Position numbers and translations under genes: made by a program. This document shows positions 53,226-63,491 of a stretch of 64,000 bases of DNA, in pieces (within the stretch, counting starts at the first letter, position 1; each line of letters opens with the position of its first letter). The notes under the pieces are model-generated. The model saw only the letters and a list, made by a program, of their open reading frames with translations. It was not told where the DNA came from and searched no databases. The stretch covers positions 180,087,694 to 180,151,693 of the forward strand of contig NC_056732.1 in the NCBI RefSeq assembly GCF_019279795.1, given 5' to 3'. The DNA is from Protopterus annectens (lineage: Eukaryota; Chordata; Ceratodontiformes; Protopteridae).

Positions 53226-54691
53226 ATACCTGCCCAGAGTTTGCAGGGCCTTAGAGGCAGCCAGATGCAAGTCTGTGGGTTAGGTGCAGGATAGGACTTT
53301 CTTGGATGCAAGGACCTGAAGACTTGGCAGGCTAGTGTATGGCTGCCAGTAGATTTGAGGTCCTGTTTAATTTCCTGCCTCCTAAACTTTATTCTGTTTA
53401 GCTTCACTGTAATTATTGGTATTTCCTTAACAGAAGAGTCCTTAACAAGATGGGAAGTTCAGGGTCCGTGCATTCGCACCGTCAATGCCAAGAACCGGAG
53501 AGCCACGCAGTGTAGTATAGAGGGGGGGGGGTTTCCTGGAATGAGAGAAAGGAGAGATACAATTTTAAAGACACGTTGCATGTAGTCGCTAGCCTGTGTT
53601 AAGCAGCAGGTTGTTATTTCTAGAGTTAGGTAAAGGTAGGCAGTAGGGGAGAGGTATAAAATCAGTTTGCAGTTCCTTCTACAATAAACTTCACTTTACG
53701 CTATGCACAGTACAATGGTGTTAGCTACTTTGATCAGTTGAAACAGTGGAAAGCAAGCAAGTACAGCCAGTTTTGCTAGTTCCGAAAGTGATAAACACTA
53801 GTATCTCACACAGTACACACTAACACAATGTTTAAGCACAATGCGGCCCCGAGTAAACACTGCTTGTAGATGTTAGGGCTAGTTTAAACTAAAGAGCCTA
53901 TAACAGCTCCAACACTACCAGAAACAGAAACAATCCAGTGCAGGTTAAAACACACTACAATACAGCACAGGGTAGAACACAGATTTCATATGTTAAAAAG
54001 CAGTTGTAATCTTATAGCGCCTATAACAAACACCAACACTACTATAATCATTACAGTGCAGGGTGAAACACAATTAACTGATCACAAACAGTAGTTTGAG
54101 ACTGTAGCGCCAATAACAGGACCACGCTACCATAAACAGTACATTGCAGAGTAAAGCACAGTTTTCATTAGAGCGTAGGATAGTCAGCCGCCCTTTTAGT
54201 GAGGCGACTCAAATACAAACTTCAAAGGATGATACAGAGGGTAAAATAAGATCAAACTAGTTCTGTTGAATGTACCTTGCGATGAGGCGTCCGGGCGTCC
54301 GATCCGAGAGAAAGAACAGTTCCAGCAAGTCTAAAAGTAAAAATGGCGGAGTCTGGCGGGGAATATGAAAACTCCCTGACGTCAATGATACCTGCCCAGA
54401 GTTTGCAGGGCCTTAGAGGCAGCCAGATGCAAGTCTGTGGGTTAGGTGCAGGATAGGACTTTCTTGGATGCAAGGACCTGAAAGACTTGGCAGGCTAGTG
54501 TATGGCTGCCAGTAGATTTGAGGTCCTGTTTAATTTCCTGCCTCCTAAACTTTATTCTGTTTAGCTTCACTGTAATTATTGGTATTTCCTTAACAGAAGA
54601 GTCCTTAACAAGATGGGAAGTTCAGGGTCCGTGCATTCGCACCGTCAATGCCAAGAACCGGAGAGCCACGCAGTATAGAGGGGGGGGGGGT
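53226..54691 (+). repeat. ~305-bp direct repeat (53226-53533 and 54388-54691)
   Basis: Nearly identical copies starting ATACCTGCCCAGAGTTTGC and ending in a G-run after GCCACGCAGT. The first copy has a GTAGTATAGAG variant where the second has ATAGAG. 854 bp separates them. Confidence 0.85.
53534..54274 (+). other. Block between duplicated segments, LTR-like signals
   Basis: No ORF. Near 53651-53690 is GGTATAAAATCAG followed within ~30 bp by AATAAA, a TATA/polyadenylation pair as in a short LTR or SINE-like promoter. No TG...CA boundaries identified. Confidence 0.4.
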
Positions 54692-54755
54692 TCCTTGCGA
54701 TGAGGCGTCCGGGCGTCCGATCCGAGAGATAGAACAGTTCCAGCAAGTCTAAAAG
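54275..54755 (+). repeat. ~63-bp direct repeat (54275-54337 and 54693-54755)
   Basis: CCTTGCGATGAGGCGTCC... to AGTCTAAAAG appears twice. The second copy directly follows the second 305-bp repeat, whereas the first follows a ~740-bp intervening block. The second array therefore looks like the first with the intervening block deleted between CCT microhomologies. Confidence 0.75.
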
Positions 54756-56286
54756 CACTTTTTGTAGTCACAGATGCAGTGTTTTTGATTCCTTTAACCT
54801 GCATTTACTAGCTGTGTGACTAAGCAAGTTACTTAACTACACAGTACCCCTGGATCACCCCTGAAATGAGATACATGTCCAGTTAGAATTATTCTGTTAA
54901 CAAACGTTTAAAAACAAAATAAACAAGAAAAAAAATTACTATATGAAGCTCCAAGCTAAGACATGGTAGTAACATTATAATCCTGCAAAGAACTGATACT
55001 TTCGTCACAACAAATTTTTCACAACAAATTTTTCACAAATGTAACAAAGTGCCTGCTTTAAAGATGAGGAGCAAAGAAACCCCAAATGAAAGAAACCAAC
55101 CCAAAACTACAAATGAGACTGGCACTTTGGTTGGTCAAACAAATAGAGCAGCGCCAAAACAATAAATCTGACAAGTCTTAATTACTGCACAGTTCATGTT
55201 TAGGTAAGACCAGATGGTAATAAAGCCTTGCAAGTGCAGCAGCATGTTACATGAGCCATGCTCAATCCAATCTTGTAAATGGCCATAAGGATTAAACAGA
55301 CAGCAAACATTGCTAAAATCTGATGCTGTAACAGTTGCAGAATACATACTGCAATAGCCATGAAAGCAACAACCCATAACAGACTGGGCCTATAAATTCA
55401 CAAATCAAGTTTAAAACTAGAAGTCTGTGCCCAATCAGGCAACACAATCCAAGAAATATAAAAAAATACTTGGTTAGTCCACGTCTTGGGTTTCTAGGCA
55501 AAAACAGCTTTAAAACATTGGGCATTACCATAACATCACTCCAAGATAAAAAAACCCACAAAGATCCAGTTAAGACTTTAGAGCTCTCACCCTTACAAGT
55601 AATATGTGATTTGTAAAAGTAAAAGGACTTCAACTATAGTCCATCAGAATTACAGGTCAGAATTGGACTGTCTAAAAGTAAATTGCCAGATCACTCTCAC
55701 ACCCTCACACACACCCTTACTGTAAAAGACTGTTCATGAAATTGCACTGCATTTATTACAAAGATAAATGCTGCAGTAACCTTCATGGCTAGGAAAGGTA
55801 CTAAAACCACAGACCTGGTTAGAGATCTAGCGTGGAGGAGCACAAATACCCTACTCAACTGTAGTAACAAAACCTGTTCAAGTTCATGTATAATCACATC
55901 CTAAAAAGTTACTGAAGTCTAGGTTGGTGCTTCACAAATACTAGTGATGAGACATTTTTAAGGCAGCTGTGGTAGCGGTTTTCCTTGTACTGCACTTTAA
56001 CTTGTTCCTACAAACCTCAGCTGTAGTCGTCAGCAGAAAGCATTACAGTCAAGTTGGAAAGAAAGCTTGATACCAATCTGCTGTACTTAACTGGTAAAAA
56101 AGACAGTTCTGTTTTTGTCCGATACCTTTTGAGATCTTTTGTCCATCAGTGCAGTATCTCTGCTTTGTGGACATTCATCACATGCGAGAGCATCTCTCAT
56201 CTGGTTTCAGGCTTAGGGTAGAAGACAAAGCTGGATAGCTTGGTTTAAAAAGTCAGTTTTAAGCATGCTCTGGCCCCAAAGAACAG
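54756..56286. other. 1.5 kb with no recognisable gene
   Basis: Only short ORFs lacking domains. A 15-bp tandem (TCACAACAAATTTTT twice) occurs near 55014-55043. I looked for an upstream integrin exon on the minus strand and did not see one. Confidence 0.5.
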
Positions 56287-56593
56287 AAAGGTTGTGTAAA
56301 AACCTACCATAACCATAGATGTCCTTCTCTTCTATGTTGCAGTATTCTACTAGTGGGTTTACCCTTCTTTTGATCAGCTTGTCCGGCCAGGTTTCCAAAG
56401 CTTTTCCAGTCCCTCTTGGTGCATCGGACATCTGTCGTGGAGACATGTACATGGGCCATAAAGGTGACATCGCTACGCACCAGCCCTCAGAACCTAAAAT
56501 AAAGCCCCAGCTGGAGCCAGTCCTGAGGGACACAGCTTGTCCCTGAGCCGGGTAGACCAAGTGCAAGGTTAAGAGGGGATGGTGGGAGGAAAG

Positions 56594-56695
56594 GAATACT
56601 GCAACATGAAAGAGAAGGACATCTATGGTTATGGTAAGTTTTTACACAACTTTCCTATGTCCTATTCCAATGCTGCAGTATTCTACTAGTGGGTG
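56594..56695 (-). repeat. Internal complementary region of E8
   Basis: Mirrors the E8 left end (AGGACATCTATGGTTATGG...ACACAACTTT) and then a right end that is not in the window (CCTATGTCCTATTCCAATG). Confidence 0.8.
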
Positions 56696-56709
56696 AATAT
56701 CAAAGCTCA

Positions 56710-57830
56710 CTAAAGGTTGTGGGGTTGTCTGGTAGAGGACTCCAGGAATCCATGCAGGATAGCCCTGGTAAAACCTGCCCTGGCTCTGGAAATATGGTCC
56801 AGTTTATAGTGCCTGGTGAAGGTGTGCACAGAGGACCAAGTTGCTGCTTCTAGAATGGAGTTAGTGTCCAGGGCTTTGAAAAAGGCCCCAGAAGAGGCCA
56901 TAGCTCTTGTGGAGTGGGCCCTGACATTGCCTGAAAGTGTCTTCTCATGGTGTGTGTAACAAAAGGAGATAGCCTTGGCAATCCAGGCTGAAATGGTCTG
57001 TTTGCCCACTGCTTTCCCCAGAGTCCTGGGATAGGAGACAGTTGGTCTGATTTTAGGAAAGGTTTAGTTTTATGCATATAGACTCAGAGTTGTCTGTGGA
57101 CATCCAGGGAATGAATGAGTCTCACTATCTCCCTGTGGGTTAGGGAAGAAGGTAGGAAAGATGGACAGCCTGATTCAAGGAAAGGTCGTTGACCACCTTT
57201 GTGGATGAAGGAAGGGTTTATCCGTAGGGTGACCCTGTCCATATGGCAAACCAGGAAAGCCGGGGTAGCCATAAAGGCTTGAAGTTCTGAGACCCTCCTG
57301 ACTGAGGTGAAAGCTACTAGCAGGACTGTTTTCCACATGCAAAACTTTAAGGCAGCCTCGTCAGCTGGTTCAAAGGGTGGTAAAGTGACTTTCTAGCACA
57401 TAATTAATATCCCAGGAAGGAGGGGATGGTTTCCCTGAAGGTCTTAGGTGCAGCTCCCCCTTCAGGAAGGGTTTGTCTGGTAATCTGGATGCCAGCGGAG
57501 GGTCCATAGGCAGGCAGGCAGAAGTGGCAGACAGGTGTGCTTTTAAAGAGTATAACAAACTGGTCTTCAGGAGTTCAGACAGGACAGAATCAGAGGCAAG
57601 TCGCTGTCCAGTGGCTCCATCTGTCTTTTATAGCACCAGAAGGAAAACCTTTTCCATTTGGTGAGAGAAGACTTTCTTGTGTTGGGTTTCCTGGCCTCCT
57701 GCAGGACTGAATTTACATCCTCGTTGTACAGGTGTCAGAAGGGAATCAGAATCCTATCCGCCACAGGGAGAGGTGCAGAGACTGCCACTGGGGGTGTATC
57801 TGTGTCCCCTTGTGCTGTGGAGTAGGTCCA
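56710..57830 (-). pseudogene. DIRS tyrosine recombinase (E8, lineage B)
   Basis: 56710-57009 reads ISAWIAKAISFCYTHH, VRAHSTRAMASSGAFFKALD and ATWSSVHTFTRHYKLD, with His-x-x-Arg and Tyr intact. 57084-57338 has FTSVRRVSELQAFMATPAF, first Arg intact though Ala is changed to Val before it. The N-terminal portion (57370-57800) is frame-broken. Ends ESSTRQPHNL. Confidence 0.75.
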
Positions 57831-58352
57831 CTGAGGGGGGTATAACTTGTGGTGATTGCCTTTGGACAGATGAAGTAGGAGGGACCCAGTGCTGCCTTGG
57901 CCAATAGGGAGTCACCAGCAAGATTATTTGAGGAGTCCTGCTGAACTTTCAGTAGGACCCTCTGGATCAGAGGGAAAAGGGGGGGGGCATACTGGAAAGT
58001 ACAGTTGTGTACGCTTACCATAAATGTAGATGTTAGACTGTATTAACTGTTGCAGCCATCACACTTGGGTTATCCTGCCAGGGGTAGCCCTCAGTCGGCC
58101 TGAATACTAGAGGCTTAGTATTTCTGTGTCAGGTGCTGTCGCTCCAGGACTGATGTCAGGTCGTCAGTGGTATAAAATCAGGCAGCCAACGCCATTAAAT
58201 CAGTTTTTCTTGCCCCAACTGTCAAGAGACCCCAAACAGAGAGCTAGCTTATGGTGGAAAAACACCACCAGTAGAAAGTAAATAACAAAAATTCCCTGCA
58301 AGGAGAGAGGGAGAGAGAGAGGAGACAAGGGGGATGGAGGGTGGGAAACCAA

Positions 58353-58450
58353 GACTGCAACAGTGAATACACTCAAACATCCACATTTATAGTAAGTATT
58401 CACAACTGTACTATGTTCTTTGTGTTTCACTGTTGCAGGCATCACACTTG
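58353..58450 (-). repeat. Internal complementary region of E11
   Basis: GACTGCAACAGTGAATACAC ... CACAACTGTACT|ATGTTC, mirroring the E11 left end and the expected GAACAT right end (absent because of truncation). Confidence 0.8.
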
Positions 58451-58885
58451 GGTTGAATCCCAAAGCTGAAGAAAGGGGCAGTCAAGAAGACTGGGGGCTG
58501 GCTAGGATGCCCTGCAAGACTGCAGTGACAAAGCCTGCCCTTGATTTGGAGAAGAAAGGCAGGTGGTAATGATTGAAGGTATGAACAGAAGTCCATGTTG
58601 CAGCCTCCAGGATGTCCCTGGTGGAGACCCCTCTGAGAAAAGCTGCAGAGGTGGAGGTTGCCCTGGTGGAATGTGTCCTGATCCCCTTTGGGGGTGGTTT
58701 CCCGTGCCATTTGTAGCAGAAATGGATACAGTGTGTTATCCATTTGGAGATTGTTTGGATATGGCATTGCCCTCTGCCCCTGCTGCAAAGCTGACTAGCA
58801 ATTGGTCAGTTTTTCTAAAATATTTAGTCCTATCCAGATATAATCTAAGCTGTCTGTGCACATCTAGAGAGTGCAGAATCCTTTC

Positions 58886-59099
58886 CCCCTTGTTTCAGGG
58901 GTTCACTAAGCACAATATGTAATTGCTAGATATAACAATCTATAAACTGCATTGATCTACATGTCTATTGGTTCATATTGTGCTAACTGCCTTAAGGAGC
59001 CATTTTAAGCTTAACCAATAAGCTGAGGTTAGAATCAAACCCTGTACCTTGCGTCTATGAGGAAGACCTTAACCACTGTGCCAAGCCCACCCCTTGTTT
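58886..59099. repeat. 10-bp target-site duplication flanking the SINE
   Basis: CCCCTTGTTT at 58886-58895 and 59090-59099. Removing the SINE and one copy restores the sequence found in other DIRS copies. Confidence 0.85.
58896..59089 (-). mobile_element. tRNA-derived SINE, 194 bp
   Basis: On the minus strand the head reads TGGCACAGTGGTTAAGG, fitting the RNA polymerase III A box, and about 35 nt later GGGTTTGATTCTAAC fits a B box. A unique body and a tail ending ...GTGCTTAGTGAACCCCTGA follow. A 10-bp target duplication flanks it. Inserted in the YR gene of E11, so younger than E11. Confidence 0.85.
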
Positions 59100-59711
59100 T
59101 GTGGGTTAGGGAAAAAGGTGGGCAAATGAATGGAATGGTTGAGAGCCACACTGGACACCACTTTAGGCATGAAGGATGGGTTAGTCCTGAGGGAGTCCCT
59201 GTCAGCATGGAAAATGACGACGGGCTCTACAGCCATGACTGCTTGTAGTCTGAAACTCTTCTAGCTGAAGTAATGGCCAGAAGCAAGGCCGTTTTCCAAG
59301 AGAGGAATTTTAATTCTGCTGAAGCTACAGGTTCAAAGTGGGGTAGGGTGAGCTTTCCAAACACAAAGTTAAAGGTCCCAAGCTGGGGTAGGAGCTCTTC
59401 TGGGTACCCTTAAGTTGTTAGCCCCTCTTAGGAACTGTTTGATGAGAAGGTGTGAGAAGAGAGGTGGCTCTGTGCTGTAATGGCAGAGGCCTGAATTTTT
59501 ATAGAAGAGAAGGATACACCCCTGTGTAATAGGTCTGCTAGGTAATCCAGGATGATAGGTAGGGAGGGCTGTGCTGTTTCAACTCCCTTTGCGTGGATCC
59601 AGGTGCAAAACCTTTTCCACTTGTCAGCATAGGATTTTCTAGTGCTGGGGCGTCTGGCCTCACTTACAACATCTATGACTTGTTTGCTTAGGCTGGCAGC
59701 TTGAGGAGAGG

Positions 59712-61560
59712 TCAGGGAATATGCCAGGCTGTCAGGTTGAGGGTCTGCAACTGGGGATGCATGAATTCTCCATTCTTCTGGGTCAGGAGTGTTGGGATCT
59801 GAGGTAGATGCCATGGTGGCAGGAGTGACAGGCTGTGCAGCAGTGAGTACCAGTGCTGGCATGGCCAGTCTGGGGCAATCAGGATTGCCCTTGGTTTTTC
59901 CTGCCTTATTTTGAGCAGTATCCTTGAAATTAGTGGTAGAGGGGGAAATGCATAGACAGAGAAGTTTACCCACTGGAAGGATAGAGCATTCACTTTCTAG
60001 GCCTTGCTGTGACGTTCCCTGGTGCAGAATTTGCTGAGCTGATGATTGGAATGGGAGGCGAAGAGGTCCACCTTCGGGGTGCCCCACGTCTGGGTTACAC
60101 GGGTGAAGGTTCTGTGGTCTAGCTGCCACTCGTGTGGGTCTAGCAGGTTTCTGCTTAAGTTGTCTGCCAGAGAGTTTAGGGAGCTTGGCAAGAATTGTGC
60201 TAGCTAGCAGGTGTATTTGCATGGCTGAGGCCAAGTGCCAAAGGGTCATGGTGAGCCTGCAGAGAGGATAAGAGCGAGTCCCTCCTTGTTTGCTGATATA
60301 CCACATCACTGTGGTGTTGGCTGTTTTGATCAGTAGAGGCCTTGGGGAGAGTAGGGGTGTGAAAGCTGTCAGGGCATGCTGAAGATCTAGCATCTCTTTT
60401 TGGCTGATGTGCAGAAGTACTTGATTTGGGGTTTAATGGCCCTGAATGTACCTGCCATCTAGATGTGCACACCAGGCATAGTCTGATGCATCTGTGGTGA
60501 GGGTCTGGGTGGCGTGGGGTTGTGAGAAGGAAGTCCCTTGTTGTGGATGCATGCTGCTGCCCACCAAAGAAAATCTTTCCTTAGACAGGGTATCATTGGT
60601 ATGACAGTTTCCAATTCTTGGGAGTGTTGACACCAAAGGCTTTTTAGGTACCATTGTAGTTTCCTCATATGCAAGTCTGTCATATGGAATGAGTAGAATG
60701 CAGGAGGCCATGAACCGTAGAGCTTGCAGGATTTTCCTTGCGGATAACTGGGTTCTGGTGGCTAGTTGAGAGAAGTAGCCTGTCAGGTAGGCTTGTTTTT
60801 CTGGAGTAAGGAATGCCATCTGGGATGCTGTGTCCAGGCTTGCTCCCAGGAATACAATTTTTTGTGTAGGGAGCCATTTTGATTTCTTTTCGTTTATGGT
60901 ACACCCCAGGGAGGTCAGTAGGTCCTTTACAAAGGTCAGGTTGCTGTCTGCCTGAATCAAGCAATAGTCTAAGTAGGGGTAAATTTGAATATTTCTTTGT
61001 CTGAAAAAAGCAATGGCTGGAGCCAGGCATTTTGTGAAAACTCTGGGAGCAGTGGATAAGCTCAAGGGAAGCGCATAGAACTGAAAGTGCATAGATCCTG
61101 CGCTGAAACGTAGATATTTCCTTCAAGATTTCCTGACTGGGATGTGTAGGTTGGCCTCTTTTAGGTCTAAGTTAGCTAACCAAGCATCCTTAGGATAAGA
61201 AAAAGCTACTGGAGGGTGAGCATTCTGAATTTTGGTATCACCAGAAAAGGGTTTAGAATAGATAGAGGATTGGGCACCAGGTTCCCCTTTTTCTGGGTAC
61301 CAGGAAGAGTTTGGAATAGAAACCATGGCCTATCTGGTCTGCAGGAACATGCTGTATTGCCCTCATGGAGAGCAGGGAAAGGACTTGCTTTTTTGCCTCT
61401 GCCCAATGGTTTGGAGGAAGATCTGGGAACCCTTTTGAGGTTGGCAGAGTGTGGAAATCAAATCTGCATCCCTGGGAAACTGTTGAGGATCCATCAGTCA
61501 TTGGTAATAGAGGCCCAGTTGTTTGCATGGAAGGAGAGTTTTCCTCCTAGGGGCACAAGC
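59712..61560 (-). pseudogene. DIRS RT / RNase H / MT-like (E11)
   Basis: The N-terminus at 61253-61528 includes AIQHVPADQIGHGFYSKLFL and VPRK. RT motif C ends as YLDYCLIQ at 60433-61092, so the second catalytic Asp of YLDD is Tyr in this copy. IFLGASLDTASQMAFLTPEK and RNase H LTTDASDYAWCAHLDG follow. 59997-60191 has LADNLSRNLL and VDLFASHSNHQLSKF. 59712-59993 is the tail with VYAFPPLPLISRILLKI and LIAPDWPCQHWYS, ending LTAWHIP and TGA. Several frameshifts. Confidence 0.8.
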
Positions 61561-61599
61561 AGGTGGGCAGAGGTAATGAATGAAGGTGTAAAGTCATTG

Positions 61600-63045
61600 T
61601 GAGTTCTTACCATAATGGGGTGGCTTAGCACTCCCTGTTTTTGAAGAGGAGGGACTCCATTGCTTACATCTCTGCATTCCCTGGGAATGCTCTCTGAGGG
61701 GCCTGTTTCCCCTAGGTCTGGGCTGAGCTGGCCTGGGAGGGGCCGGAAAGGACCAGTGCTTGGAGGGGCAATGCCTACTGAACCTTGGAGGCTGGACCTG
61801 TAAAAAGTCTGTCTGCATAGATTTAGCTTTTTTTTCCATCTTTAAGACCTCTTCTGTCTTGGTGCCAAACAAATTGTCTTTGTTCAATTGTGTCCAATAT
61901 TGACATGGTCTGTCAAGGTCTGTTCCTTAAGCCAAGCATGCCTTTTAAGGACAGAACCAGCGACTGCTGCCTTGCAAGATGTTCCTAGGGTATGGGCATC
62001 AAAGCCACATTGCAAGGTGTGCTTAGTAACCTGGCTTGCAGAATTCATAAGCTCTTGTAATTCTTTATTTTCTACACAAGCAGAAAAGGAAGATATTTTT
62101 TGTTTGAGGAGTTCCATGGTATGCTGCTGATATTTCAAGCATGTGGAACTGACAATTTAGTGCTCTAATAGCAAGAACTGCAGAGGTGTATACTTTTTTC
62201 CCCATCTGTCTAAAGCACGGGAATCCCTTTCTGAGGGGGTGAGATTCTTAGCTGAGGTTGTTTTAATTCCTTTAGGTCCTTGGGAGATGACCACTGGGTC
62301 AGCAGTAGGATTTTTGAAAAGGAATTTGAGAGAGTCAGGGACTCTGTAGTAACTGTCAGATTTCTTGGAAGCAGGAGAAAGGGTGTCAGGAGTCAAACTG
62401 GATTCCACAAAATCATCCACAACATGCAGGGCAGAAGGAATGGCTAAAGGTCTGTGCTGTGGTAAATCTAAGAATTCCCTGAGTCTTTTTTGACTGTGGG
62501 TAGTCCTGACATTCACATTGGAAATGCTACCTTAAAGTATGTAGGGTTTCACCAAATGAAAAATCCTTGGGTGGAGAGGCAGAAGGAATGGATTCCTCTG
62601 CCATCAGAATCCTCATAAGTAGAGAGGGGTTGCATGTCTTCATATTCTGAAGAATCAGTCATCAGACTCGTTCAGATAAAACTACTAGGGACAAGTCTCT
62701 CTTTTGGAAGGGGTAGCCTGGCTTCCCCTAATAAGCAAAACAAGGTCTTCCGCCATTTTAAGCATATGAGATTGAGACATGAAAGCAGGTGCCTGAGCTT
62801 GGGCTGTCGTTTTTTTGGGTGTAGTTTGTACCCTGGGCCTTACAAACTCTGTAGTTTTAGAAAGAACTGAAGACGCGACAGAAGTCATTGGTTTGTGTAG
62901 AGTATCTGTAGTGTGAAGAACTTGCGTGGAAGCTGGTGCCTGCTCAGCAGCTCTGGACTCATCCAAGTTAGAGACATATGCACTTAGTCGAAGAGTCTCG
63001 CGGCATATCGGACTTCAAAAGGGTCTCAAGTAGCAGCTTGCGAAT
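61600..63045 (-). pseudogene. DIRS gag-like fragment (E11)
   Basis: 61594-61887 (KAKSMQTDFLQVQPPRFSRH and an Arg/Pro-rich tail), 61884-62138 (VLKRHAWLKEQTLTDHVN), 62157-62516 (ERDSRALDRWGKKYTPLQ) and 62685-62966 are successive pieces in different frames. The N-terminal Cys/His domain is missing because E12 abuts at 63046. Confidence 0.68.
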
Positions 63046-63491
63046 AGTACAGTTGTGTACCTACTATAAATGTAGCTGTTGAGTGTATTCGTTGTTGCAG
63101 TCATTAGTATTGGGTTATCCTGCTGGCAGGCTACCCGCAGTCGGCCAGAATTCCAAAATCTATGTCCGGCGTCGGTTGCTGTCGCCTCTTCCCAGACATC
63201 AGTGCGCCAGAGATATAAAAAATGCAGCCGATGCCATTTTCTTCAGCTTTTCTTGCCCCAGATGTCAGGTGCCCCCAAAATGGTAGGCTAAAACATTATG
63301 CCAATAATTATGCATGCAGTAAAATAAACATTTCCTTCATCTACAAGCAAATACACCACAAAGGTTGTATAAGATGGAGAAGAATAGGTAAGTCCCAGCC
63401 AAGAAAAGGGGGATAGTGGGTGGGTAACCTGGACTGCAACAGTGAATACACTCCAACATCTACATTTTCAACATCTACATTTATGGTAGGT
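63046..63491 (-). mobile_element. DIRS terminal fragment E12 (3' ITR and half ICR)
   Basis: The left end AGTACAGTTGTGTACC is at 63046. The terminal repeat has a TATAAAA-type box (63217-63223) and the ICR starts at about 63432. The ICR breaks off after its first half, where a 16-bp motif CAACATCTACATTT is duplicated, and sequence changes at 63492. Confidence 0.8.

Larger units (their letters stand above)
56287..57997 (-). mobile_element. DIRS copy E8 (lineage B), 3' portion
   Basis: The left end AAAGGTTGTGTAAAA is at about 56287. The terminal repeat (to about 56520), ICR (56594-56695), YR and the tail of the MT-like region are present. Truncated at 57997 by the left end of E11. It provides the uninterrupted terminal-repeat sequence that proves E6 is inserted in E7. 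Confidence 0.85.
58510..59814 (-). pseudogene. DIRS tyrosine recombinase (E11), SINE-interrupted
   Basis: Starts at ATG 59812-59814 in a perfect Kozak context (GCCACCATGG), overlapping the RT stop by 103 nt. The N-terminal part is open to 59428 (LSKQVIDVVSEARRPSTRKS, then FCTWIHAKGVETAQPSLP). The catalytic half is interrupted by the SINE at 58896-59089 and frame-shifted: 58411-58788 reads the wrong frame through the His-x-x-Arg region. Inactive. Confidence 0.78.
57998..63045 (-). mobile_element. DIRS copy E11 (lineage A), 5'-truncated, carrying a SINE
   Basis: The left end AGTACAG is at 57998. The 3' terminal repeat, ICR (58353-58450), YR, RT/RH/MT and gag follow. It ends in gag at 63045 where E12's left end starts. 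A tRNA-type SINE sits at 58896-59089 inside the YR gene. Confidence 0.87.
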
